Origin: Amanita rubescens
Lineage: Eukaryota > Basidiomycota > Agaricomycetes > Agaricales > Amanitaceae
Direction: 5' to 3'
DNA: 59,918 nt
Assembly: GCA_015039365.1 (NCBI GenBank)
Contig: WION01000317.1
Coordinates: 1-59,918 of the forward strand
In this document: piece by piece, positions 10,509 through 22,642 of the stretch
Layout of the letters: the number at the start of each line of letters is the position of its first letter
How positions within the stretch are numbered: position 1 is the first letter of the stretch
The notes under the pieces: generated by a model
Told to the model about the DNA's origin: nothing
The model's input: only the letters and a program-made list of their open reading frames with translations
Database searches by the model: none
Program-made: the position numbers and the translations under genes

Positions 10509-12280
10509 CTATGCTTTAACCCGGGATTGCGCTGCTAGAGCCGCGTTCATGCCCATCCACGTTTTCTCTACTAGGCCAAGCAGCTTTTGCATGTCGGAAC
10601 TCCAGTCATTCATCACATCCTCTGCGCTTCGTTTAGCTCTAAAGTTGACGATACCGGCAGGTCGGTCAATGCGTGCCCACACTGTCCCTGACACCACCAG
10701 ACGACACAACGTGTCTTCAGTTTGCTTCGGCGAGAGATCCAGGAGAGTTGTCAGTCGAGAAAGTGTAATGCGGGTATAATACTCTGCTACAACACGGATG
10801 TTCTGTTCAAAGGTTAGCGTGAATCACGCGGGGTAGTAGATAATGTTTACGTGTTCAATAACGCGGGTATGTAGGTCTTCCCACCGCTTGTCCTGGGAGA
10901 AGATAGGTGTTTGCCGCAAGAACTGGCCATAGATAGATTCGATGCCGGGCCACCGCATAAGCTCGCGTGTGACAAAGCATTTAGCAAGGTTACTTGACAC
11001 GCATCAACGAATTTGTATAGTAAGATGCATCGCCAAACTCACTAATGTAATTCCAGCCGTGCAAGTGCGGGATCCGCGAAGAGATGGTGTAACATGTCGG
11101 ATTGTTCATTGTTGTGGGGAGCTAGCACAACGTAGTAAACGATGTGTTCTAGAGCCTACAGAAACAATCAGTTTGGAGGGACTGGTAACCCACTCAATAA
11201 CTTACCGTCCGACCCTTGTCGTTCACATCCGACTTTATTGATGGTGTCTCCCAGACCTTGTAATAATACTTGGCAACGTCAAGATACGTGCTGTAATGCA
11301 GTGCTTGCTGTATCATCAGGTCATAATATTTGAGTTTCAAATCCTGCACATAATTGGTCAATCCGCCTCGTTTATCTAGCACTAATGACAAACCTCGTTT
11401 TCTTCTTGCTTGAGGAAGTCTTCATTAACTTTCCGACCACCAACCTTAGCTTTTACCCATTCTGCTTCGCCGCCTCCCAGGTCTTTGCCTTCTTTGCCCG
11501 ATTCTGTATCTTTCAGCCTTGCAAGCGCAACCAACAAACGCATTTGTTCAAGTATGAACTCAGTTTTCTCTCTTCTCTCCATTGAGGAATATGTCTCTAC
11601 TTGCAAATCCGAGAGAAGATCTGATGCTGTCTGGAGCGATTCCTTTCCTGCAGCAGGAGTTGTAGCAGCAGCTACGAGTCCCTCGTGGTAAAGCGCTAGT
11701 GATAATGTAACCCGAGCGCGAGGCGTTTCCAGGAAGATCTACAAGCATACCACTAAGATGAGGGATTGAACATAGAAGATGGGCACACACACCTTTCCTT
11801 CTGTAACACTTCGCAACGTCTCGACGAGTTCTAGCCATTTCTCGTTACCATCCCTCTTTTTTACATCGTCACGCCACCCCATTACAAGCTCAACCAAGGC
11901 TTGAATGGCGCCTTTCAGTTGACCATGCTTTTTGCTTAGGAGAGCAACACTTGAGTTAAGGGTAGGGTAGTCGCGGGCATCATAACTGTATTGCGCAATA
12001 GCTTTCAGTAATCGTGTCGTCGACGCTAGATCTGCAGCCTAAGATGATATATTCAATAGTGGATCCATTGATATTACTGGAGACTCACATTTCTAGTTTG
12101 TTTTTCAAGCACAAATAACCTATCCAATCCATCCTGAAGCTTCCCTGACTAAAATATATTGAATAACTGCGTGATGAATAAGAATACAAGTAATCTGACC
12201 TTTATAACGGCGTCTACCTGTGGTAAAAGCTCATCGACCTCTTTTGTAAAGTCTTTCTCTTGTTTTTTGTTATCCGCCAT
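10509..12280 (-). CDS. RPN5: 26S proteasome regulatory subunit Rpn5 (PSMD12)
   Basis: Rpn5 is a PCI-domain scaffold of the 19S lid and also serves in the fungal COP9 signalosome. Exons read MADNKKQEKDFTKEVDELLP, then RLFVLEKQTRN, a helical-repeat exon (LLKAIAQYSYDARDYPTL), and the hallmark MERREKTEFILEQMRLLVAL. Next come KLKYYDLMIQQALHYSTYLD and a C-terminal PCI winged helix (TLSRLTTLLDLSPKQTED, then VSGTVWARIDRPAGIVNF), with a tail ending AAQSRVKA. All introns I checked have consensus borders in phase. Length (about 480) is normal; an acidic insert (SGKEGKDLGGGEAEWVKAK) follows the EFILEQMRL helix. The gene lies downstream of the F-box gene on the same strand (205 bp between them), which may reflect a shared theme of ubiquitin-dependent turnover or simply chance. 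Confidence 0.92.
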
Positions 12281-12485
12281 TGTAGGTGCAACTCCGAGTC
12301 GAGGAGCCTGACCCAAATGACGCGTCGCGGTATTGTTGATGACTATTTGGCACCCATGGAGCCAAGCAGTTTCCGGGAACTTCGCACATTGTGTTCTATT
12401 GCCATGTTGTATCATAAGATTGTAAGTGTCATCAGAGTACTTTTGAATGTCCTGATTGATGTAACCATAGTATATAAGTATCAAA

Positions 12486-14819
12486 TCATAAACGAGGGCG
12501 ATCATGACCGACTTGAAGACTCCCCAATGCAATATCATCCCCCTTACTACTTCCATGAGTCGATCCGAGTCCCGAAGAGGCCCGCCCATTTTGCAATCTC
12601 GCTTGGTTAGCCTCAGAGAGAGAGCGCTTCCGCTGCTGCTGAAATCCCTGCGACCAACGTCTAATTTGATCCGTCGTGAGATTAAAGATCCTCGCGGGGA
12701 AAGCGAATGGATATAGGATGAGAATTCGATAACAGAATGAGAATAGATGAAAGACATATGATAGTGCGTATTCCTGTGGTCTTCGAATGAACAGGTCTCT
12801 TCTTGATACGGCAGTCACCGATGTTGGTGGGTCAGGCGACGGAGCATCTCTCGTATCCACACCTTGATCCTGAACGGTGGTCGTAGCATCTATGGAAGCG
12901 CACGAGATAACGGGAGTGGCGTCCACTGAAACAGAAAACGTCCTGGGCATAACCTCAACGGCCCGATGTATGGTCTGCGGTGCCGCCTGAACAGAGGTAT
13001 TAACCGTGAACGGCTGGGCATCCACACTGCGATTAACATGGACGACGGTTGGGCCGACGCATTTGTCAGCTTTAGCGACTTTTTTAGGTGGCGGAGCCAC
13101 TGGTGAAATTACTTTTGTGAAGGTCCTTTCAACGAGACGAACTTTTTGAAGGTGAGGAAGGAGCTCCGAAAGGGTTTGCCAATGCTTGGCGTTCATTTCC
13201 ACGTACCCCGACCGCGTTTTCTCCTGGAACCACTTGACTGATTCTAGCCGTGGAGCAAGGTGGCTCACAGATATCGCGACTTGAAGGGGCTCGCTGATCC
13301 ACGAGTATCCTACATGCAGACGTAGCAAAGAATTGGATGAAACCTGCCGCGTTCTTATGGCGTCCTCGCTGATGGGTTGTGCATTGAAAACGGTTGAAAC
13401 TGTGTGTAGATTACGGCAGGCGCGCAACAAGTTGGCAAGGTCATCAAGCGAGATCTGAGGTGGGCCAACTGCGACTGGAAATTTTGCCAGGGGACAGAGT
13501 CTGAGAGACTCGAGTTTAGGGCTTGCCTGTGCGAGACATGCTAGGTCTGCACTGGTGAAAACGACTGATTCGGGTAGATCAATCTCGAGGCGAAGGAGGT
13601 TTGGTAATGACGTTAGGTGCTCCAGGCCTAAACGGTTCGAAGCTGGTTCGCCTCTTGGAGTTGTCCTTACGAGGTCGGCAAAACGTGATGAACTGGTGGC
13701 TAGTATACGCAAGGACAACAATGTCTCTCGGAACCGCTCACAAATTAGCGAGCACAGGTCTTGCCAGTCAGCTCGGTCCGGGGGATCTTCAATTACCAAA
13801 TCCATGTGTGTCAAAGGACTCGTTATATGTTTCAAGAATACGGCGATGTTGGAAACATCGCCTGTCAGCTGTATTTTGCGCAGCTGAGGGTAGATCCTCC
13901 TTGGCGGCAAATCACCCGTTAACCTGAGAGCAGATCTACGAATTTCCGAGAAATCCAACTCGTCTTCATTGTCACTAGAAGCCATCGAGCTAGGGGTGGA
14001 ATAACCTGAACGCGAGAGGAGCTCGTCGAAGAACCCTTCGACAGCAATCATTGACCTTCCCGACAAGTCCAATTGTAAATGCGTGAGTTTTGCGAGGGAT
14101 GCAAGCCATCTTCCTATGCCAGATGAAAGCGCACCGGGGGCGACGAGAACAACCTTTTCCAGCGTGTCCTGATGATGGAAGAGGTCTGAGAATGAATCAG
14201 GCAACGTTGTAGGCGAGTTGAACGAAAACGTGGTAAGCCTCGTGTGGTTGGACATCATTTGCAGGAAAGCGTCTAACTGAGGTACCCGCACTGGAATGTC
14301 AAGCTGGAATGCCTGCAAGCCTGGGTTTAGGAACATCTCGCAATAACTGAGGCCTGCGGGGGTCTGAACTTTCCAGGTTAGTTCCTCGAGGAAAGGCAGT
14401 ATGAAGTCTCGGGGCCTGTTCTCGGCCAACATAGAGAGGAGCGATGCGGCGGAGGTGCGCTCGTCATACGTAATACGGTGAACTCGCTCATTATAGCGAT
14501 TGAATGTATTCCAGTCATCCTTTCCCGGTGCTTTTACCTGGTTGTAGGGGGGGGGTAAATCAGTTCAGCATCCATACAAAGCAGAATTTTAGTTCCTTAC
14601 AAGACCTAAGCTTGGCTTGTGAGCCTTTCGCATCAAACTGGGGAATAGGCCCACGAGTGGAGAGAAGGAGTCCAACTCTCGCCAAAGGACATTCAATGCG
14701 GGCTCACAGAATGCACGGCACGTCCTTGCCACCCTAGACAATGATCGTCTGCCACCCGGCGAATCAAGAATCGTCTCCAAGAGCTTTCTTGTCACGTCGG
14801 TGTCCCTGAGTATATTCAT
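12486..14819 (-). CDS. F-box protein with leucine-rich-like repeats
   Basis: Exon 1 (14819 down to about 14600) encodes an F-box-like start with the sequence RKLLETILDSPGGRRSLSRV, then ARTCRAFCEPALNVLWREL. This is the layout of the large agaric F-box family, where the F-box recruits Skp1. A 75-bp intron joins it to a long exon without stops of about 650 codons. That exon holds irregular Leu-rich repeats of about 25-40 residues (LAKLTHLQLDLSG, LRLEIDLPESV, LESLRLCPLAKF) expected to bind a substrate. After about residue 560 there is a Ser/Thr/Val-rich linker. A hydrophobic stretch (YVFHLFSFCYRILILYPFAF) near the C-terminus could be a membrane anchor, which is unusual for this family. Likely an SCF ubiquitin-ligase adaptor. 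The target is unknown. Confidence 0.8.
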
Positions 14820-15478
14820 GTTGAAATGCCAAGTGCAGCGTTGTGCGGTTTTCGAGCTGCGGGTATCTCAAGAAGTTGTAGTCGTTCTGTTTAAAGATGA
14901 AGATTAGTAAAAGGGAGGAAGACAGGATTCCCCCCGGGCAGGTAAACCGGTTTGATTAAATAGTGGAGGCGTGTGGTTCGCATGCTGCGAAGAAAGCGTC
15001 ATGGGTATCTCTGGAAGCAGTACACGCGCTGTGAATGCAAAACAGGGCAGGTATAATTTTGATTTAGCGATCACTGGCTTCATCTGTTTTGTGACTGTGA
15101 CTTATGAGATAAACATCCATGCCTAGTGAATGAGGCACCTCGAGCCGGACATGACGCCGATGGTTTCTAATGGCATGACCTAGAGTATCCAAGATATTTT
15201 TGAGGATAACTGCAGAATGCGCATAGAAGTATGGCTGGTCTCGAGCCCAGTTATTATATGATCTGTCGCTGTGATATGGTTTGAACAGAAGCGAATATCT
15301 ACTCGCACGCGGTGACATCTAGTTGTAGACCCTGCTTAAATATCAATCGATAGATTCAGGTAGACCTTGCGCACGGTTTTTACAAGTACAATGCCAGGAT
15401 CGTTGCTCATATACTGGTGAAGCACCTCTGCGGCACGTTGCGCTAGACGCACGATAATGCCGGACGAGGTCCCCATTT
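14820..15478. other. Intergenic stretch with one doubtful small reading frame
   Basis: This 659-bp interval lies between the F-box gene start (-) and the Sld2 stop (-), so it holds the Sld2 3' region and the F-box promoter. The only sizeable frame is on the minus strand, 15318-15064 (84 codons, MSPRASRYSLLFKPYHSDRS...). It has no intron, no recognised motif and ordinary composition. I list it as possible but unsupported. No repeat or RNA gene was seen. Confidence 0.35.
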
Positions 15479-17124
15479 CTATAATTCTGCGACCTCCCAT
15501 GGCACAGGTTCACCTTCCCAATCCTCTTCACCTTCGGTATCAAGAAGGACTTCGCCATCCCATCTGGTCCTAGTCGACTTTGCATCTTCGCCTACATCCC
15601 AAATCTCTCCTCCTTTATCTGGATCATAATGGACGGTCCTCCGGTTATATAATAGTTTCTCGACCACGCGCTGTGCGTGTTTGTCGCGTGCCTCCATATC
15701 CACAATGTCCAGCGATAGTACGTCTCGAAGTTTGTCTGGTAGGTCAACGTCAACCTTGCCGCCCAACCCAGTACGATGTTCGATAGGAGATCCCTCGAGC
15801 GGAGACTGGATCCCTCGAGGCGAATGAGCCTTGGGCCGGAGTGTATAACTTAGAATGGGATCGGGATCGATCTCAAGGTTTTCATCCCAATCACTATCCC
15901 CGCGGCCTCCTTGTAGGGGCCTCGAGGCTACGGCGTTAACAACTTTCACCTTGAACAGCAAGTCGCCGCCGGGCCCCTCACTGCTCTCATCTTCACTCGG
16001 ATCTGAGTTGCTAGTTTTGACCTTCTTTCGGCTGGCTGCCATTGCCCTGGATTTCATTTGCGCCTTCGACCTCTGAGTGGACGAATAATCAGTTCCCGGT
16101 GGGGGAGAGGGTGGAATAAGAGTGGGAATGTCATCCTGTTTAGAATTCCTAGGAAGGGAATCCGATTCCATTTCTAATAATGAACGCTTGACCGGTCTGA
16201 AGGACTCGCGTTCGTTTCCAGCGCTTGAAGTTGATACCTCCTTAGGTGCCTCTTGAGCCACGTGAGATTTGTGAACATGTATATGACGTTTTGGTTTGTC
16301 GCGTAGAACGTGACCATTCTTGAGCCAGCCAAGCTCTTCATCAAAGCTTGGTAGGGGCTGTCCTAGTGCCGCACTCTCCAAAGTGGCTTGTGTATGAGCA
16401 TCACTCTCGTTGGGCTCCCACACCAAGGGAGGTAGGGTCTCCTCGAATAAAACAGTGAAGGATCTATTCCCTGCCGGCTGTTTCACAGGAGATTCGCCAA
16501 TGACGGTTGATCCGGGAACAGTGCCAAGATCAAGAGCAGGTACAGGCAACTTTGGATGAGAAGTGACACGCTGTCTCTTTTCCTTGTTCGGAGACGGGGA
16601 AACAGGCTCTCCACGCAAACGCTTCCTGGCTCTTGAGATAGCGGAGGTTTTGAAAATCGGTGATAATGGCGCAGCAGGCTGCTTGGAGGAGGAAGGTTCT
16701 GTGGGTGAGTTCAGGAGCACTCGGCTTGCGGCCGGTTTCGTGGGAGTGGAGAAGAGGTTTAGTGTAGCATGCTGCGATACGGAAGGAGGTTCCGCTCTGT
16801 CTTTTCCCTTGTTCTTCACTGGAGAAAATGGATTGAATGTGGCAAGTGGGGCAGTTGTCTCCGCGGCGCGTGAAACAGAAGGAAGCAATGCAGACTTCTT
16901 TGGAGGTGTTGAAGGGGCTGGCGCGGCCGCAGCCTGTTTAGAGAGGCGTTTATAAAGCCTATACTTGTCGGCTTTGAAGCAATAGAGCAAAATAGGTGGG
17001 AAAGAGGGAAAAAAGACATACCAATGGAAGGGTGTGCCCTTATATCGTCTACTGTAGGGTCTCTACCGTTTGTAACGCGAAATGACTTTTCCCAGAGCTT
17101 GATCTCAGCGCGGACAGCGAGCAT
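15479..17124 (-). CDS. SLD2: DNA replication regulator Sld2 (Drc1-like)
   Basis: Sld2 is a CDK-regulated factor that, with Sld3 and Dpb11, starts DNA replication. Two exons, joined by a GTATGT...AAAG intron at about 16979-17019, give about 530 residues. The N-terminus has the family signature, IKLWEKSFRVTNGRDPTVDD followed by ADKYRLYKRLSK, which matches the conserved Sld2 N-terminal helix motif. The remainder is disordered and rich in Ser-Pro and Thr-Pro sites (ATFNPFSPVKNKGK, STPTKPAASR, GEPVSPSPNK). This fits multisite phosphorylation by CDK. The C-terminus is acidic and Trp-rich (WDVGEDAKSTRTRWDGEVLL). The start was chosen at MLAVRAEIKLW, just before the motif. It is divergent from the next gene, with 75 bp between start codons. 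Confidence 0.88.
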
Positions 17125-17199
17125 CGTTGAAGAGAGACGCGACAACAGGGACAAACAACGCCAGCTAAATTTAGAGTCGAACATTCCAAAGTTGAAAGC
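17125..17199. promoter_or_regulatory. Very short divergent promoter, Sld2 / Ser-Pro-rich protein
   Basis: Only 75 bp separate the two start codons. The interval carries one ACGCG core (about 17138-17142, in GAGACGCGACA), which is the core of the MCB box used by MBF-type factors for G1/S genes. Sld2 is an S-phase gene, so co-expression of the neighbour is plausible. A single 5-bp core can occur by chance. Confidence 0.35.
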
Positions 17200-19071
17200 A
17201 TGAACCGTCCGCGACACAGCTTGCTCTCCCTCTTCGACCCCCTCACCGCCCCAGAGACACCCCTCAGGGACGAAGAATCTGACAAGGAGAACTGCACTCC
17301 TTTCTCTGCCCTTTTTACGCGCTCAAACGACCACAATCCATCAACTCCAGTCGCACCTCTAAGGAAACGTCTCGTAGATGTCGGAGACGCCACCCTAGAC
17401 GACACCTCTATACTAGATTTGCTCACAGAAGAGCAAGAACCACTCTCCGCGTCCGTAATATGTCTAGAGACACCCGTACCCCCATTCCAACGTCGTACCC
17501 CACTCGCCAGGCTTCCTCTTGGTGATGCCAATTCAACTCCAGTTGTTCGGTTTAAACCACATTCCTCCCCGCTTCTTTTATCTCAAGTCACGCCAAATGC
17601 AAATGAAATAAATACTCCTGAAATACTTGTCTCTTCATGTCATTCTGTGGACGACCAACAATCTCAGCACACCATAGACTCGGACTCATCATTAACTTTA
17701 CCCCGCCCGCCAGCGGATTCCCCCTTCCAAGGCAATACCGAATCCTCTACGCGACTCTGTGCTCCCAGCATAGCATCCCATCGCCTATCCATCGACCTTC
17801 AAGCCGCCTTCCAAATGCACTTCCAGTCTAACTCGAGCTTTGACTTGTTAAACGACAAAATATCGCTCATAGAACCTATGGAGTCCCTCCTGGCCGACGA
17901 CGAGAATTTTGACTTTGAACTAGAACGGGAGAATCTGTGGGACGCTATGGCAAAATTTAAGAAGGAATGTGCTCCTTCCAAGAGCAGCATATGTTGGTCG
18001 CATCGCTTACAGTCGGTATTAATCTCACTCCTTCACAGCGTCTGGAAGATTGCGGTCACAAGATGATCCAACAGAATCACCGAAACCGGAGGCAAAGAGT
18101 GACCCTGCACCTGATACGAACTCCCAGCGTGAACCTTGGGACGACACACTTCAATCGCCAAGTACGTAAAGCTGCTATAAGAACTTGCGCGATTTTGAAT
18201 TTGGCACTACAGCATCGCCGAGAGGTAACAGTCAACCATCACAAGACCTTCCTACGTCTCCGCTTGATGGCAAGTCCAGCAAAAGACAGAGCATCCCTTG
18301 TATGTGTGGTTCGTTCTATCCCGGACATGTCATTGAAGGTCTCCCGCAGCCAAATTGCCCTCTCCGACTGCACGCCGCAGTCCAATAGATTCATTTCCCA
18401 TACCGCGTGAAGAGGTGCAAAGTGTGATTCCTCCTCAGGCAAAGCAGCGCAGACTGTCCACACCACTAGTAACGCCACGACGAACATCTAGTGTTGCGCC
18501 TCCGCCCGCGATCCAAGCTCTGCGTATTGTGAAGCGTACCACGGTGCACCATCCAAAGGAATCAGCTGACGATGTGGGTCTTCGTGTCACCATGAACGCT
18601 GCTCCACATACTATCCATGAGCGCTTCTATTCCTCTTCCAAGGCAACGGGCGAAGAGACTGCACCTTCTACAAGGAATCGACAATCGATTCTCGCGAAGC
18701 CAGTAGTTGCTTCTAGCACCAGTTCAACGAAGACAGTGTTTGGTCCACGACGTGTCACTGTTTCTGAAAGTCCAGTTGAAAGCACGGCAAGCAAGTCAAA
18801 TCTAACATCTCAACCCATCACCTCCGGTCCCAAACGAATGCCGATCAGCAATGCAGGCTTAACAGTTCCCCCTTCCAAACCGTCTTCGATCACAACCGGC
18901 TTGAAACAGCCAACCCGACTCGAATCGAGTTTACCCATTACTTCTAACTTGCCGAGGCCAAGTGGATTGACGACCCGCATGTCCATGTCCAAATTGCCTG
19001 GACCATCGGGAACATCGAGATTAAGGAGGCCCGCAGGGAACCTCCCGAGGAGAGTAATTGCTGGAGAGTAA
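17200..19071 (+). CDS. Ser/Thr/Pro-rich protein of unknown function
   Basis: Not recognised. Four exons join in phase at 46-51 bp introns. The first intron is 17993-18038. The second starts GTACGT near 18162. The third is a GTATGT intron near 18300-18350. The protein is about 560 residues and mostly disordered. The N-terminus carries a possible KEN box (DEESDKENCTPF) and many Thr-Pro/Ser-Pro sites (PSTPVAPLRKR, FQRRTPLARLPL). One acidic, probably helical segment (FDFELERENLWDAMAKFKKE) lies near residue 255. The C-terminal third is basic and Ser/Pro-rich (KRMPISNAGLTVPPSKPSS), ending RLRRPAGNLPRRVIAGE. A possible KEN box, many CDK-type sites and a very short promoter shared with Sld2 suggest a cell-cycle-regulated nuclear or microtubule-binding protein. 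This is inference only. Confidence 0.7.
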
Positions 19072-19196
19072 AGGGTCAATGTTGGCGACGTACAGAGTTG
19101 CTGATTTACATAAACTTGCACGTTGCAGTCGGGGCTCATATTCATACTTAAGGCGAATACATACTGCATACTGGTTCACATATATCACATCTAGCG

Positions 19197-21624
19197 ATGC
19201 AGCAAAGCTCTCACATTCACTCATATCAACATCACTCATACATCAGAACTGTCACTTATCCTCCTAGTACTCCAAAGAATGCCGCCCAAGTCAACCATGT
19301 GCTTTCCCACTTCTTCCGACCACCCCATTCGCGCCCGACGCCTGTAAGGTTTATGCAATTCAAAGTCAACTAAGGCGTCGTCGGGTGTACACTCGACTCC
19401 ACTACTAGGCGCAATCAATAAGCTCAAACACTCTCAGCTACTATATGACGATCCCGCGTTTTCAGCGGACCCAACCGCTAACCCCCTCTGCGCTGCAAAC
19501 CACGATCTTTCCTCCTGGATCACAGAACCTCCAAAGGGCCATCCCATCATAAGGCCACGAGAAGTCCATGCAGACCCGCAGAGTGGTGAGGTTGCCCTGA
19601 TACAACCCCCAAACTCTCCCGTGTACCTTAATGCTCAAGCCCATCCTGTCAATCCCATGACAATGTCTACCGAGTCTACGCTTATGTCGTCGCCTCCGAC
19701 GTCTGTTCCCGATCTGTCTTTGACCGCTTCTTCTGCATCAGACTCAAGTCTTCCGACACCAACGGCTTCACGCCTGTCTCTAGGGACCTCAAAAACTACT
19801 ACCATGTCTTCTGCGCCGCCCCCTGCAAGTAATAAGAAACGCATAGGCTTGCCTTTCTTCAGACGCAAACCCGAGCCTCCTGCCAGTCGTCCTACCAACA
19901 CGTCATTGGCTTCGGCAACAAAAACGATAAGCTCGGCATGTAAGGCGTTATTGCCGATTTGTTTCAGTCCCGGCTAAACCTAAGGATTTCATAGCTCCTT
20001 CGCAAATTCAGCGCCAGACCATAAATTCTCAGGTCACCGCCTCGATGCCCTCCCAGGCATTCCGCGGTTATCAGCATACGACTGGAAGCGCCCGAGAACT
20101 TGATATGATTGATGAACTGGACGAGACCAACCCTTTGGGTGTAGCCCTTCATCATGGCGGTCCTTACGAGGCAATTCAGAAGGTGCCTCCTTCACGCGCT
20201 CAGGTCCAGCGGACAGCACACGCGGTGAGTAGTTTGACTGGGTTATGGCCGCACCATCTTCAAGGATCAGCGTTCTGATAATCAAATATTAGACAAATCA
20301 GCCATCTTCGGCGATCTACCGGCGACAGTTCCGTTTTGACGTACCACTCAAGCTCTCTCCTGGTCAAATTCTTCCTCATTCTGTGACCGCTTACTATCGC
20401 CCTCAAGCGGCGCCTGTCGGTAATGTTCTGGAGCGGGTAGATTTTGGAGCGCCTGTAGTCAATCGTGACGCCGAAAGGCAAGGCGAACTGTCAGCCGCAG
20501 ACCGCGGGGTGGATTCCGTGGCCAAGCAATACTCAGTGGCCAATCCGAGCCCCACGCATGATCCGCGCGGCACGCCATCTGAGCGGCCTCTACATCGTCA
20601 CACATCGTCAGAACCAGTAGTTCTGCCGGAAAATAACAAATTCCGGACTCCTGACGCCCATCCACCCAAGGCGTCGCCTCCGCCGACTTGGGGTAGCCAA
20701 CTTATTACCGCAAGCAATGTCTCCGTGGTCGCTGGAAACGTCGATTATGATCCGACCGGTGGGAAACGCGTGGCAACACATACTTTACGAGAGCAGGAAC
20801 GACGGTACACATATGATGATCCACGGAAGCAGCGCATCGCAGATCTTGGTAATCCTCAAATGCCTCGCATGGCTCCGGCTCCAGTACAAGCTGAGGAGCG
20901 TCCACAGGGCTTTCCCGGAGGTTTTCAGCAATATACGCCTCCGCATTTGGAGCGTATAGGGCCCCAAATTAATCAGGACCAGCACAGGCAACGGGATCCA
21001 CGACCAGGACCTGTGCGTGGCGTACCCAGGAGCCAGCCTTCCGTGTCAAGTAGTAGTTCAACCTTTCGATCCGGTGCCTCCTCCGTAATGACAGCAGCGA
21101 CGAACGCGTCTTCGGTCTCATCATCACGTAACAGAATTTTACCAAAACAGCTAGTCATGCCAGCTCCATTAGCCAAGGCTACCGCGTCGTCAAGACCGCT
21201 ACCTACACAGCCGCAACAACATTGGCAAAATATGAGGCAACATCGCATTCGTTTTGGCGATGGCTCAGAATATGAGTTGCCTGTGACGAATACGGACGTT
21301 GCAATACCGGTGCCATATGTTTCTGAATCACCAACTGTTATGAAGCCACCTGCTACGAAACCGACTACTACACGAACGTCTATGTCACATAATGGAAAAT
21401 TGAAAAAGCGTCCTAGTTTTCGCGGACCTGAGCCACCCGAGATTGTGGCTCGGCTTGCGATTGCCCCGGGGGTGATGCACAAAAGCAAATACATGGAACC
21501 CCCTCCCACTATTCCCGAAGGGCCTAGAATTGCGACGAATGCTTCTGTGAAGCAAGAGATGAAACGGCTGCTATCAAAAAGAAGTCGACTTTGTGAACGG
21601 CGGGCTCGTGATTTTTGCATTTAG
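19197..21624 (+). CDS. Pro/Ser-rich basic protein of unknown function, with two very short introns
   Basis: Not recognised. The start ATG at 19197 (MQQSSHIHSYQHHSYIRTVT) was chosen because only this frame splices in phase into the following exon. The borders are GTAAGG...TAAG, and the intron (19344-19374) is only 31 bp. A second intron (19940-19967) is 28 bp, GTAAGG...TTTCAG. The third is of normal size (68 bp). The protein, about 715 residues, has a low-complexity N-terminal half with a basic patch (KKRIGLPFFRRKPE). A better-ordered block follows around YRRQFRFDVPLKLSPGQILP. A Ser-rich stretch follows, and a C-terminal block (GPEPPEIVARLAIAPGVMHK) precedes a Lys/Arg-rich end. No catalytic motif seen. 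The gene lies 125 bp after its Ser/Pro-rich neighbour on the same strand. Confidence 0.65.
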
Positions 21625-22044
21625 GGGACTGGTGCTCAATTTTTTTTACATACAAGTTTCGATTGGTATACATATCATAGAAATTTTAACATGGTATCTT
21701 AGCTAGCGATATCAACCTCATGGGAACGTTCGATGTTTAACGCATGCCACACTTGACGTACGTCTCGAACGTGATAACGATGCCTCCGACAAGAAGATTT
21801 CTGTCGAAATCAATTCGCCAACATTGGATGATGTGATGAACCTTCCCACAAATGTCGCTAATACCATTGCTGTGGGCTTCTATTATTCTATCAGCTGCCG
21901 TGGAGCACAACATTGAAGAATTCCTGCAACCCGGCAGGGGTGCTTGTCGTATCCACCTTTGCATTTCAGATGACAGGGGAACCGCCTATAAAAGACGCAT
22001 GCTCAAACGGAAAATCAGCAGCCTGGGTAGCCTTCTGTTAAATC
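21625..22044. promoter_or_regulatory. Intergenic region with TATA box for the secreted RNase gene
   Basis: A consensus TATAAAAG lies at 21987-21994, 51 bp before the RNase ATG. It is the clearest core promoter element in the window, and fits a regulated, secreted-enzyme gene. The rest of the interval holds no convincing reading frame on either strand and no repeat. Confidence 0.55.
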
Positions 22045-22642
22045 ATGCAGCTATTCCGCGTCGTTCTTTTGTTGAGTGCCATTATTGGCATCAACGCGCT
22101 TACCACCACACGTCGTCAAACCAATGGATGTGACTGCGCTGGTATACGGTCATTTCACATGAAAGTCTGAGGCAGATCTGACAGACACTGGTCAGGCGAC
22201 GGGTATACTAATTCGTACCTCGATGAGACCATCCAAGCTGCAGAGAACGGAGGCGCTGGGTAAGCATCTTCGGATAGTAGGACAGAAATAATTCAAGATT
22301 TTGCGTTGATAGGGATTATCCGCACCAGTACGAAGACTATGAGGTATGTTGCTCGGAGAAAACTTGTTATGCCCTATGTTTTGTCAACGGGTTACAGGGA
22401 TTTACGTTTAGCTGTCCTGGATCTACTTATTATGAGTACCCCATCCTTGCTGACGGTGACTTATATTCCGGCGGAAGCCCTGGCGCTGACCGTGTCATTT
22501 ATGACAACGATGGCAATTTTTGCGGTGAGTGCACGGCTCTGGGATATTGAAGCAAGGCAATGTCCTCATGCCAGTCGACTTAGCATGCCTGACTCACACC
22601 GGGGCTTCAACTTACGATGGTTTCGTTGAATGTACATTTTGA
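22045..22642 (+). CDS. Secreted guanyl-specific ribonuclease (RNase T1/N1 family)
   Basis: Five small exons, all with GT-AG borders, give about 130 residues. A signal peptide (MQLFRVVLLLSAIIGINA) precedes a mature enzyme of about 110 residues, the usual size for the family. The catalytic framework of RNase T1 is complete. The block DYPHQYEDYEGFTF carries the Tyr, the His equivalent to His40 and the guanine-binding Glu. Glu in YYEYPIL corresponds to Glu58, Arg in SPGADRVI to Arg77, and His in LTHTGAS to His92. Cysteines at the mature N-terminus and C-terminus (GCDCAG, VECTF) fit the family disulfides. It cleaves single-stranded RNA after guanosine outside the cell, as nutrition or defence. There is no long loop insertion of the kind seen in the related ribotoxins. 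Confidence 0.92.

Noticed and set aside
15343..15585. Minus-strand frame of 80 codons beside the Sld2 3' end
   Set aside because: It overlaps the end of Sld2 in another frame and has no recognisable motif or splice partner.
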